Assembly: GCA_020002185.1 (NCBI GenBank)
Contig: CM034534.1
Span: 32,222,049 to 32,286,048, forward strand
Length of the DNA stretch: 64,000 nt
From: Paraescarpia echinospica
Taxonomy: Eukaryota; Annelida; Polychaeta; Sabellida; Siboglinidae
Direction of reading: 5' to 3'
A program made the translations under genes and the position numbers. Shown one piece after another: positions 35,270 to 48,000 of the stretch. The notes under the pieces are model-generated. The model had not been told where the DNA came from, did not search any database, and worked only from the letters and a program-made list of their open reading frames with translations. Positions within the stretch are counted from its first letter, which is position 1. Every line of letters begins with the position of its first letter.

Positions 35270-35640
35270 ACGGTTTTTTTTGCCGCTTTGTGTTGTGTGT
35301 CACTTATTTGCATTGTGTCATTTGTTTCGTTTTGTCTCTTATTTGGGTTGTGTATTTATGGCGTTTTATGTCGTGTGTCTCTTATTTGGGTTGTGTATTT
35401 CTGACATTTTGTGTCGTTTGCCTTATGGTATGAATTTGTGCCGTTTCTTTGTTGTGTGTCTCTTAGTTAGGTTGTGAATTTTTGCCGTATGTGTGGTGTG
35501 TCTCTTATTTAGGTGTATTGTTGCTGTTTTATATCATGTATTTTGTTAAGATTGTGTGTATATGTCGTTTTACGTCGTTTTCTCTTATTTAGGTTGCGTG
35601 TTGTTGCCGTTTGTATCTTATTTATGTTTTTTTGACGCTA
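35270..35640. repeat. Degenerate T/G-rich minisatellite, about 43-bp period
   Basis: Repeated phrases GTGTCTCTTATTTGGGTTGT followed by GTATTT.TG.CGTTTTATGTCG; two adjacent copies near 35,341 and 35,384 are 43 bp apart, and later copies are more diverged. Hydrophobic open frames across it are by-products. Confidence 0.7.
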
Positions 35641-36420
35641 TGTGTTGTGTTTCTAATTTGGGTTTTGCTGTCTTGTTGTGTTGTATATAAAATGGTCGTT
35701 GAAATACAACAACGAGGCAGTGTACTTCTCTGACAACTGTTAGTCGAATAAGACTTTACAATGAATGTCACGTTCGCGCTAGCTGATAATATTGTTGTAG
35801 GTGTGGCCAGGTGTTTCCTGGCATTACTAGAATGTTTCAAGAGGATATATTTATAGCGGTTCTGGGTGGGACCGCTGGACGATAACAGGATAAGCTTGTA
35901 ATATCGTGACACAGAAGCGACCAGCTGTTATTGTATAGAAAATACCGAAAATGGTCGTGACTGGTCGTCTGCGGTGTGTGTCTTCGAATATAATATGATC
36001 GACACGTGAAATTAAGCAGGCCTATAAACTTAAAAGCCGTGTAAATCCGTGTTTCGCATTTCGTTGATTACCCGGTCCGTGTCATTCATATTCCGGTCAA
36101 GTGTCGCCATCTACCAAATTACTACATAAACAAAATAAAAAACTTAAATGTCTGAGGCTTAGTGAAGTTTTTCATTCCAACTTATACATGTGTGACAACT
36201 AAAAATAAATTTGTACATCGTAATTTTTACTTTAAAAGGAAATCCGTATTTAAAACGAAATAAGTTCGAATTGCTAAACAAAATCCTTATTGCATACGGG
36301 GATCCGTACGTGAAGGAGTATCTGGATGGGTGACATATCGTCTCTAAACACTTGCCACTGCAGACTGTCCAGTGTAGGAGCCGAGTGAAATGGACAGAGT
36401 CGTCGACATCAGTCATTAAT

Positions 36421-36490
36421 AATAATATATTTTATTTAATATAGCGCCAGATCCAATTATAAATTGTTCGTGGCGTTTTACAACATGTAG
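36421..36490 (-). mobile_element. SINE or LINE 3'-end fragment
   Basis: Read on the minus strand it gives AAAACGCCACGAACAATTT, then GGCGCTATATTAAATAAAAT and ATTATT. The GGCGCTATAT...ATTATT ending resembles the SINE and LINE 3' ends elsewhere in the window. Confidence 0.45.
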
Positions 36491-37195
36491 AACCCAGATA
36501 AAGGTATAAATGATGGCTAAGTAAACATGCATTTTCTAAAAGAAATTCTGATAAAATTTCTAGTAAAATACAAATAAATACAGTACTTAAATAAATATAC
36601 TAAAATAACGATCTTAGCTACTTGCATCTCAGTCTGCACCAATGCACTCTCGCAAGCCATGGGACCATTTTTCTAACATTCCTATAAGCCCGATGTTACT
36701 CTTTATAATCAATGTCCCTCATTATTAGTGATCTGAAAGCTGTCAACACTAGAATGTGTCGCCAGGGTACTTTCACCGGTGTGCCACTTAAATAGTATCC
36801 TTGGTGATACGCCGACGGGTTTTTGCATGTTGACAAACCTCTTTAAACTTAACAACGGACGCTGTTTAATAATTTTTTTTTCTTATGAGCTCATTGTCTT
36901 GGTGAAAGTTCGAGCCAGGAATGGTAGTTAACAGTGGTTGAGACCGTAATCATCAGCGCACCCTGGCGCGCGAGGCGGCACCGATTCGCCCCAACGTCAC
37001 CAAACAGCGGCACAGGTGTCGACCTCTTGCGGACAGTCTGGACACGGCTTAAGCGGTTACGGATAGTGTGGGAGCTGAGGGACAGTGGTAGGCCTCACAG
37101 TGGCGGTAGCTTCTTCTATTTACCAACAACACAGGAGTGTATGATTGAACTAGACCTGAAATCACATGCCTGGCTCGATCACACTGCGTAATGTC

Positions 37196-37450
37196 ACACG
37201 CAAGAATGAGGAGAAGAAGATGAAGAAGAAGGGGAAGAAACATAAGATGATATGACGAAGGAGAAGAGGAGAAGGATTGTGTTGATTACGATACAGAAGA
37301 ATAAAAAGGAGAAGTAGAAGACGACGAAAGAGAAGACGACAACGATGAAGAAAATGAACATTAAAGAATAGAAGGAAACGATAACGATGAAGAATAAGAA
37401 GGAGGAAAATGAGAAGAAAAAGAAGTAGAATATGAAGACGAAGAAAACGA
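37196..37450. repeat. Purine-rich GAA/GAAGA low-complexity tract
   Basis: Runs of AGAAGAAGATGAAGAAGAAG with ACGA and ATAA interruptions. The minus-strand open frames here are low-complexity Phe/Leu/Ser artefacts. Confidence 0.9.
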
Positions 37451-39001
37451 ATACCACACTTTATTTTTGTGTTCGGTTGGAATGTAACAAGCTGAAAACT
37501 CATTATGAATGTTCACCATACGGTTACATAAACGAATAAGAAACAGACACTGGTCTGATAGTTCAAGAGCATTACGTTAAAATTGACCCAATGTGGAAAT
37601 AATAACAATACAAAGTTATCTCTTCATGAAAGATGCAAAATAACATATTGACCCACGTATCACGTCCCCATGTTTTCCATGTGTGCGTCTGTCACCAAGA
37701 ATCCAAGCTAACTCAGTGTCACAATGGCCTACTGCCTAAAAGAGTTGTCTAGCTTGGTTGTTAAGCTTATGTAGCATAGGTATCGGAACGGGGGAGGTTG
37801 GGGGTTGTGCCCCTACTAACTACACTACGTTTACTAATTAGCTCACTTCACTTCGTGTGCTGACTGCATGACAACACATTCAATAGTTATTTAACAATGG
37901 AATGGTCCCGGTGGGTCTGTGTGACCTACATAGCTACCAAAGTGATCTGTCAATTACAAGTTACAACTTGCCCGGGACGGCGTTCAAGACTAAAGTGCCT
38001 ATTGATTACTGTGCTCGACCAACCCGAATCGTTCCAGCCAACTACCGGAAATCGAACCGGAAATCGATTGGTTGTATATGTTCAACTTATCACCGTTTAC
38101 GGTTGGTTACAACTGGAATGTTAAACGAGAATTCTTGTGTGCCCACTGCGTGATTTGCAATACTTAGGATGTTGACAAGACGAGCAAGGGAGGCGTAGAA
38201 CATAAGCTGCGTGAATTTGGAACAACGGAACCACTGTACGTATGAGCCTCATTTCAGGCGTTGAGCATTGCTGCTGAATCAGAAAGCAGCCAGGCGTGAA
38301 GCGTGGTGCCACACCCCGCGTGCACACCAGTGAGGTATATGTTGCTGTGACGCGAAGGATGTCGTCGAAAGAACTGACACAAATAGCGGTAACTTTACAT
38401 TTGTTACAATGTGCATGGCTCAGCAAATAAATATTCACAGCAGAGCGAATAACTCATGCGTGATGGCAGATCAAATTAACAATGCATAACGGCGGGCCAC
38501 ACTATGAGGCACGCGACACCATTAAATTATTTATGTGTTTATGATATTATATTATTAACATATTTCTCTCACCAGCTGTACGTTATAATTCATCCATTCG
38601 TCCTTCCACTAGAATAAAACTAGAATTGCGGCAATGCTGCACCTGTCGGTCAAGTAGGAAAGTAATTAATCCAGAGTCCTTAGTCCTTTAGGGTGACCAG
38701 TCCACAGCTGCTTAAAATCATAATGTCACTGTCTACGTGTCGATTATAACACTTCAAGAGCGAATAGAGACCGATTGTTTATTCGAATCCCACGAGTAGC
38801 TTTAGGGCCAGTAACCAGTGTTCTAAACCTGATCTGACAACATGATCTTCAACTTGGTAAAGTTGTTTATTCCACTAAACACGGATGCTTTTCTAAACGA
38901 AATAAGAAGTCCATCGACCTAATCAATGTTTTACACACATCACCGAGACGAGATATCGGCACGGTCGTGTCATGTTAATAATGTTTTATTATTTTACACA
39001 G

Positions 39002-42000
39002 GCTCGGGATTTCTCTGAAACAGAAATGAAGGGTAAGTATATTAAAACTACATTCATTTTATACTTATTAATATCTTTTAAATGAAGCAATGTGCACCGT
39101 CCAGAAAACAACCGGTAAGTTAAAGATGTTTCCTCAACTGGTTTAGCCCGGTTCTTAGACAGCCAATTATATACCTGTAATGGGATGGGGGGGGCTCATC
39201 CAAAACATACCCCATGCTTGGCGGGTTTTTGGGTAAATATTCCATGGCGAAATGTAGAAGTGTTAGCTCGTCGAGATGTCGATATCAGACTGATATAGAT
39301 AATTGAATGCTCAGACTCGTTATATTTCAACAGTATGTAAACGAAAAACAGCAATGTTGGCTTTCTGTTGTTTTATTACTTTTACACGTGTTTGTTTGTG
39401 CGTGTGTGCTTGTACGTGTGCATGTACGCGTGCGTGTGTGTTACACGTTAACAATTAATCAGCGCAGACATGCAACGAATATAACATGTGCACCATAGGA
39501 TGGGTGTTTTTTGTCAAAACGAACGTAATTTTAATAGTGTGTGTATACATGTCAGCGTTACGAAGGGGGTGGGTCTCAAAAGTGTCCACAAATAGCGTAA
39601 CGTATTTTGTGGGTTGCCCCATAGGTTATGTGAATAGTTTAAGTAATATCTGCGCTCTGCAGTCGGTGTTAAAATGCTTACGTTTGTTTAATTTGTCGAA
39701 CAAATTCACTTGCCCCGGAACGAACTTAATATTGGGTGGGGTGAGCCGGAGCTTCAGCACCACTCCGCTGTCGGAGCATGACATCGGAAGATGGGGAGGG
39801 GGAACTGTTTGATATTTGTCACGGTGAAATTCAGCATTTTTGAAGGTCACAAAAAATCCAACTGCGCCCGCCTTAAAGCTCTCGATAACACCTCCAATTG
39901 CACCCCCTTTGAGGCTCATCAAAATACCTTCACGCTCTCCAAAAAAACCTCCAATTGCACACCTCCCGAGGTAGATACAAAAACCCTTGAAGCACATAAA
40001 AACTCTAAAATTTCACCCAGAAATGCACCTCCCTTCCCTAGATATTGGGGGGAGGGCTAATCCTATATTCAGTCCCCACCAAAATATTGAGGACCCTGTC
40101 CCCAAGCTCCCCGGTTCCGGCGCCCATGAAACTATCTATTCACAATACTAATGCGACCTTCTGTCGGCGCCAGAACTGGAAGACACGTTCCGCTTGTTCA
40201 ATCAAGACGGCGACGACGTCATCTCGCTGAAGGAAGTCAAGAAGGTGCTCATCTCTCTTGGCCAGGATCCCACGTCGTCGGAGATCAAAGCACTTATTGA
40301 ACCCTTCGATACTGACGGTGGGTGCAGAGACACTTAGGATGATTTTTTAGGGTGCAATGGCCCCTGTATTGTCGATGGCCGTGAATTCAACACGATTTTA
40401 TGGATGGAACTTGAACACTGTTTATTCACATTTCGTTACATGTCATGGCTGAGTAGTTCCCCGGATATTGACAGTTCCTAGTACATCATTGGTCGCTAGG
40501 CGGCAGCACGATATGTAGTGAATATCACATTCCTCTCCTTCTTGATCAAGTTGTACTAACAAAATGCAAAATTATTTCAAAATGACAACTTTCTCTCAGA
40601 GATATGATAGTATGACATTCAAAGACACAATTACAGTCCAATGACAAATAAAACTTACTATGATTTAGCCATATCATAATAAAACGTAAGCTGTGAAAGT
40701 TCTTCATGACTTTCAAATAACATTAGTGTATGTCACAGTTCGTGAAGTCCTTGTTGATAATAGTTATCAACTCGCCAGGTAAATTAAAAAACGACATCTT
40801 CGAAGGGAAAGTCCATAGTAAACATAAATTATTCATTGATTAATACTGTAATACTTATTACACGGACATTCAAAACTGTCAATTAAGCTATGCAAAATAC
40901 ACCAGCTGTTAAGCTAAGTATACTAGGGGGAGAGGTTACTAGCGTCACCCCGGCTATCCAATCTTTACCATTGGATTTTCCTACTCTGCATTCAGATTAC
41001 TTCACTTTAGGAAGTCCAAGATAGTCCTTGAAGCGGACTGGCATCTTGTGAAAGCGTTGTGGGCGAGCGTCTGGGTGGCGTAAACACGGTTTAAGTGTTG
41101 CCTTCGAAGATTCCCCACCAGTTGTCGTTTCTTTGCGTAGCTCATCATCGTGATCAATCACGGGCGTGTTCTGACCTACTGTAGCATTTCTGCTATTTCT
41201 GGATGTTTAAATCGACTTTCCTGAGGTTTAATTTGGGAAATGAGGAAGGTCAAGTCAGTAGATAGACATATTGTTGACCAACTGCTTTAGTTACGTAATT
41301 ACAGCAACTCGGTTGCAGATTAGCTCAGTGGGGCGTGGTATTCTGTTGCTAGCGTTTCTAGGCCAGCAGGTGGTTTCACTGTAATCTTAGAGGGTGTTCC
41401 ACAATGTCTAATTTGTATATTGCATTAGCCAATAGAAATGATGGAAACCTGTCATATGATGTGTAATTATGTCCGCTTATATAAACGTCTGTTGTACGCA
41501 TTTCGCCATCTGGGCGCTGGCGAAGGACTGGGACAGATCAGGGTTGAACGAGACAGGTTGCCCTGCTGCCAAGAGAATGGCAAATCAAGTCGAGAAGCGT
41601 GGTGGGAATCGTTAACGTGGATTACGTTCCCAAGCTTTTGTGTGTGTGTAATATTCAGTGTCCATAGTGACTGTTCGAGCTTCGAAGAAGCCATGCCGCC
41701 ACGTCAGCGGTATATTGAGACAACGTTCCGGTCGGCCCCAACGTATTTGCGTCGATGAGCGATAATCGCGGCGCGCTCACCAAGCTCGGGCCTTCCTCGA
41801 TCAGTGGTGTCAAAGCGACATCGTCAGAAAACTTGACCGAATGCGACTCGTAGCGGCCGGCGGTAAACGTATACTGCCAGGCGTCGTCATTCGCGCGAAC
41901 CCGTTCATCCGACTTCTCGATTGTTTGCGACATGGCAAGACCTCTCGATCGAATTCGTAGCGGCCGGCGGTAAGCGTCTACTGCCCGGCTTCGTCTTTCA

Positions 42001-45000
42001 GTTGAACGTATTCAACTGACTTCGCAATCGTTTGCGACCGTGCGATCATTGAACGGACGCGACTCGAGAATTCGCTGCGTACGACGGCAATCGTCAATTG
42101 CCCGGCATCATCACTCGTGCGGCCGAGATACACCGTTCTAATTGTATTCTGAGCTCGGCGTATTGACTTCAACAAACGTTCGTATATATTCGAGATGGGA
42201 CTAGCCCAATGTAAATATCTATTTTCTGATTGAACGTATCTATTATTTGCTGTATTATGATTGATAGTTATCTGTGGCTTTGAAGTGAGGTATTATTACC
42301 CTTGAAGTATTCATATATATATATATGTTGTAACAGATTACTGAAATGAGAGTTTGCGAGGACTAGCTATATATTGTGTATTTATATTATGGGAATTATT
42401 CTTATATATAACATTTGGCGCCTAGTGTTTGGTCGTGTAGTGGTGTAATCCACCTTAGAAAGGAAGTGGAATTTGATAATTGAAAGATTCAGTGTTATTG
42501 TTTATTATGTTCTATTAAGATTTGGTTACGGGATTTCTTTATTCTGTTTATTTTTGTTAATCGAGATATATAACAAAAGGAAGACATCTTGTAATAAAGT
42601 TTATTAAATGTTCTTCGTTCTTTGTTGCTTGTTCACGATAACCGTTCTTTCTCATATGCGTTGATCTTGATATATAAGAACCCTACTAGACTGAGCCATC
42701 TAGTGTACGGAGACCTCGCTAATCCGTGACACCTACACACAATTCTGTATTGTCCATATCATCAGATGTGTCTTCGCTAGTGAGTGTGTCTACGGGATCG
42801 ATTCGTTTGAAATGTTTCGTGTGATTGCACACGAGTGTCGGCTTGCGATTATCATATTCCCTTTTCTACTTTCCACCTTAAACGGTTCAGGGTCGAAGTG
42901 TGAGGTGAGCTTGGTCTCACGACGCTGGCGTACCAATACTGTGTCTCCTTTCTCGATGCTTGTTTGTCTTGCATTTCGTCGTTTGTCGGCATATTGTTTC
43001 ATTTGTCGTTTTCTGTGTTCATCGTTCTGCTGCATTTTGAAACGTGTGTTCAGGAGCGGAGGAACACTGTCAGCAGGTAGCTGTGGGAGCTGTGTGCGGA
43101 AACGGCGATTGTACAGAGCTTCAGCAGGAGCGACGCCTGTGGTACCGTGTGGTGTTGCACGATACTGGCGCAAAAACCGGTACATCTCTTGTTTCCAGTT
43201 TTTCTGCTCTATGTGTGCAGTTCGGATTGCCTTTAGTAGAGTGTCCATGAAGCGTTCCACCTCACCATTGGCTTGTGGCCACAGTGGTGTTATGCGTCGA
43301 TGTGTGAACCCTAGGTCCTTGCTGAAGTTTCTGAAGTCTTCACCTTGAAATGGTGGACCGTTGTCAGTCCGCACAGTCTGTGCGATGCCTTGTCTTTAGA
43401 AGATGTTGTCAAGCTTCGGTATTACGGTCTTGGCTGAAGTAGATTTGATGATCTCCACTTCGGGAAACGACTGTAGTCGTCTGTTACCACTAGTAACATG
43501 TCACCCGACGGCAGTGGGCCAGCAAAATCAACAGACACGTCGCACCATGGAGCTGGCGGTAGTCTGGACATCTTGAGTGGTTCAGGGTTTGTCGACTTTC
43601 TGGTGTCCTATGTGAGCTAGATCGACAGCTTGTTGTTAATAATAAGATAACTTCTATTGCGCCTAAATCCTTGGAAACCAAGCTCAGAGGCGCATCAAAA
43701 CAAAAGGGTTGGTCAATCTCAAAATCCATAAGTAGTTTTCCAGTTGTCAACAGATGGGTCAAGGCGCTAGGGAGCTACGGTGGGTAAGCAAGGTTGTAAA
43801 GATACGTTTTTAAATGACGACGGAATTTTGTAATATTTTCAACTGATCTAACACTAAGAGGGAGCATATTCCAAAGAGTTGGTGCAGCAACAGAAAAAGC
43901 CCTAGTTCCAATGTTAGTGTTGACTCTAGGAACAAAAAGTAGGTCAGAACTAGATGATCGAAGCTGGATAGGTTTTCTTACAGGAGTAAGCAATAAATGC
44001 AAATAAGAGGGTTGCTTATTGGATAGTGCCTGGTATGTAATGGTACAGATCTTAAATATTATACGATATCGTACAGGAAGCCAATGCAAAAACTTCAAAA
44101 GTGGTACAGAGCGAGAAAAACGAGATCTTGTAACTACTCTTGCTAGACAATTTTGGACACGCTGAAGTTTTGTGATATCCTTGCTAGCGATATTATAAAG
44201 GAGGGAATTGCAATAGTCAAGTCTGCTGCTAACAAGCGCTGTTGCAATAGTCTTAGCAACAGAAAATGACATATACCGACGAATACGGCGAAGATCACGA
44301 ATATGATAAAAACAGCAGCGACATGTTTGAGATATGTGTTGTCGGAAATTGAAGTTACTATCAAAGATCACTCCTAGATTCCGCACCGAGGTTGCTGGCG
44401 TGATATACTGATTCAAAATACGCGTAGGATAAAAACCATCCAGTTTACAACGCTGCATTGGAGTACCAATAATGATCAATTCAGTTTTATTTGCATTTAA
44501 TTTCAACTTGCTGTCAGTCATCCAGTGGAAGATATCTTGAAGGCAATCACTAAGTTGGTTAAGGGAGCGATTTGTATCCGGGGTAGCCAACGAAATGTAG
44601 ATCTGAGTATCATCAGCATAAAGATGATGATCTAAGTTATGTCTTTGTATAACAGAGCTTAGTGGCGTGGTGTAAAGAGTAAAAAGCAAAGGCCCAAGAA
44701 CAGAACCCTGGGGAACACCAAATAAAGCCGGTAGTGCAGCTGAAAAGCAGTTCCCAATCTTTATAGTTTGGTATCTATCAGTTAGATACGAAGAAAACCA
44801 GCTTAGAGCTGTGCCAGATATGCCGTACCACTTTAATAGGCGTTGAATGAGAATGCTGTGATCAATCGTGTCAAATGCGGCAGAGAGATCTAGTAAGGTA
44901 AGTGCAGTCACTTTACCATTATTAATGTTCAAGTTAATGTCATTATGAACCTTTAAGAGGGCAGTCTCTGTTGAATGAAACTGCCTATATGCTGATTGTG

Positions 45001-48000
45001 ACACATTAGTTAAGACATTTGTGCTAATGTGAGACCTTAGACGACTTGCTACCTTTTCTAGTATTTTGGAAATGAAGCTGAGATTAGAAATAGGTCTATA
45101 ACTGTTTAGGTCTTGTTTAGGCAGAGATGACTTCTTAAGAAGTGGTGTGACATGGGCATATTTAAAATCATCAGGAAAACAGCCAGAGCAAAGTGATGCA
45201 TTTATAATATTTGTTATAGGTCCAATTAGTGTATCGAGACAGTATTGTTGGAAATGGATCAAGTGCACAAGATTTATTTGGGGAGGACATAAATATTTTC
45301 CTAACTTCATCAACTGTTGCAGGTTCAAATGATACAAGTTGAGAATTTACTTGTGGAAAGTCCACACTGACATTACTTATATTATGACGTGGGAAAGCAG
45401 AACGAATAATACTGATTTTATTCTTGAAGTGATTAGAGAACGAATCACATAGAGACTTAATTGACACGATCAGGTAGCGATGGAGTAGGCCGTCTGTGTA
45501 GAATGTTATTGATGCAGTTCCATAACTGACGCGGATTATCAGACTTATTTATGACCATATTTGTAAAATAATCTGATTTAGCTTTAGCCATTTGTCTGTT
45601 ACAGAGGTGACATTGCTTAGAATAGCGCGATCTATCTAATGGCGAGCGTGATTTGCGCCATACACGCTCTAAATAACGACGACGCCTTTTAGATAGTATA
45701 ATTTCGGAAGTCATCCATGGAGCCGGTGGCCTTTCTGACACCCATTTGGATTTTATAGGTGCATGTTTGTCAAGTAATGCATTGAGTACTTGACAGTACT
45801 GTTTATATAAGTCAGATAGATGTTTTTTTGATCTGTGATAAGGTCAGATGTAAGGATACAGAGCCATTAAAGCTGTAATGTCAATCCTATGCATGGCTGT
45901 GTAAGACACAGTGTGTTTCGATTGTAAAGGGGCTATAGAACCGTTAATATTGGCAATGACAGTATGGTGGTCTGATAACCCATCTGAAACAGTAGGTGCT
46001 TGGATATTATTACAAGTTGAACGGGTTATCAAGAGGTCAAGCCAATGGTCATGTATGTGTCGAAAAGGTAACATGTTTCAAATCAAATGATGCCAGAATA
46101 TCATCAAACGTAGTTGTAGAAGGTATATCCAAATGTAGATTAAAATCACCAAGAATGTAAAATTCTGAATGAATAACTGCCAGATTTTCCAACATATCCT
46201 GAAAGTCTTCAAAGAAATTGGTCGGATGTCCTGGAGGGCGATAGATACAAACAAAGTGTGCGGAGAAAGAAGAATCTGAAATTTCTGCACAGATGGACTC
46301 AAAACTAGAGTATTCAGGCTTAAAATGTAATTTAACTTTGAACTGCTGTGATATAAGAAAGCCAACACCACCTCCGCGGCCGACTAAACGTGGTCGATGG
46401 TGAAAGGTGTAACCAGAAGGGGAAACGTCAGCAATGCATGCATGTGTATCATGTGGTCTGAGCCAGGTCTCAGTTACAGCTAGAATGTTTATTTTCTTTG
46501 AAATTAATAAATCACAAAGTGAGGCTGTCTAATCTCGTACAGATCGAACGTTTGTAGTGGCCACCCGAATGTTTCGTCTAACAGATGGCCCAGGATTGAG
46601 ACTTACATCTGCTAGTAATAAAATTATTGCTAATTTCAATGTTGGCGTAGAGCGGGGGATTGGCAGTAACTTTCTATTATAACAAACATGAAGACATGGC
46701 AAACTATGCAAAATTGAAATAGAATGATGAATTTTAATGTGATTAGGAAAAAGCACATTAAAATGATTAGATCTCAATGGTTTGCATAAAACAAAATCGA
46801 TATCCAATGCTTCAGGGATGACTATGCATGTTCCTCTTAGGATTAGACCGTCGTGTAATGCACATTCTGACCGGATTTGCTTGTACGGCCTGACGAGTTC
46901 ATCTTCCCACCTTTGTGTCCCGATTGCCTCTTGCAGTTTGTTCATAGGTCTGCCCTGTGCAGTTGCGTCACGGAATTCATTCAGTGACATAGCTTTGGGT
47001 ATTGCGTTCACGCAGATTCTTCAGCAATGCTTCTGTCTGGTGTCGAAGTCGTTGGTGGGTGTCGACTGAGGAAGTCGGCTGGATTGTTGTCATCACGTCC
47101 GGGCTTGTATACCATATCTAGATCATATGGGGTCAGCCGCAGTCGCCACTTCTCAATCCTTGCTGATGCGGGTTTTGAGCCTTTGAAGATTCCTAGGAGC
47201 GGTTTGTGGTCTGTTCTCACTGTGAATGTCGATCCGTATGCATACAGATGGAAATGTTCGATTCTCCATACAACAGCAAGCATTTATCTCTCTGTCTGAG
47301 AATATCGTGACTCAACATCCGATAGGGCCTTGCTCGCATAGCTGATCACTCTATCGTCTTGAGTGAGTATGGCTCCTAAGTATGTAGGGCTGGCATCGAC
47401 AATGATTTCGGATGGCTTCCTGGTGTCGAAGTACTCCATCACATGGGTGCTGACTAGGGTTTGTTGCAAATTCTGAAAAGCTTGTTCGTGGCGTTGGTCC
47501 CACATCCATGGAGTGTCTGATCGGGTCAGTTCTCGGAGGACTCGTGATAGAGGCATAGTTACGGATGAACCGTGACGCATATTGGGCCATTCCCAATAGT
47601 GACTTCACCTCGGAGAAGTTTTGTGGTGGTGTGGCATTCACCAGAGCTTCGATCTTCTTGGGATCTGCTGCTAGACCATCTCTTCCGAACACATGACCAC
47701 AGAAAGTGACATGGTCTTGTGTAAACTTGCATTTTGCTTTGTTCAAACGCAGGCCGTGTTCCTGTAGTCGCCTCAGCACAGCATCTAGGTTAGCATCACA
47801 TTCGGCATGGTCCTTCCCGTGGACGATGACGTCATCTGAGAAATTCTTGCAACCCTTGAGGTCATGCAGGAGTTGACTTATAGCGTTCTGAAAAATCTCA
47901 GATGCCGCATTCACGCCAAACATCAGGCGTTTGTATCTGTGCAGTCCGATGTGGGTGCTGAAAGTTGTTATGTACCGACTTTCAGTGTATAGCTCGATTT

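Larger units (their letters stand above)
35641..39001. other. Non-coding stretch upstream of the first visible EF-hand exon
   Basis: No supported exon. It includes a SINE/LINE tail at 36,421-36,490 and a purine-rich tract at 37,196-37,450. The Met exon of the calmodulin-like gene should lie here or further upstream but is too short to identify by eye. An open frame on the minus strand at 38,121-38,438 has no recognisable motif. Confidence 0.4.
43630..46795 (-). mobile_element. L2/CR1-like LINE nested in Gypsy 1, nearly full length, with 2A-like N-terminus
   Basis: It interrupts the Gypsy integrase between the IVIPEAL block (about 46,800) and the AHIGHQK block (about 43,610). On the minus strand it has an N-terminal peptide with DVSLNPGP, a damaged endonuclease (VSDGLSDHHTV, HDHWLDLLITRS at 45,900-46,050), a linker, and a largely intact reverse transcriptase. 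The 3' UTR ends GCGCAATAGAAGTTATCTTATTATTA. No clean target duplication was identified. Confidence 0.88.

Noticed and set aside
35224..35477. Small hydrophobic proteins
   Set aside because: They overlap the degenerate T/G-rich minisatellite and owe their composition to it.
37162..37503. Minus-strand Leu/Phe-rich open frames resembling membrane segments
   Set aside because: Antisense of a purine-rich GAA tract; low complexity explains the hydrophobicity.
41655..42175. Gypsy 1 envelope or accessory protein gene
   Set aside because: The frames are short, broken by non-triplet repeat spacing, and show no signal peptide, membrane anchor or known family.
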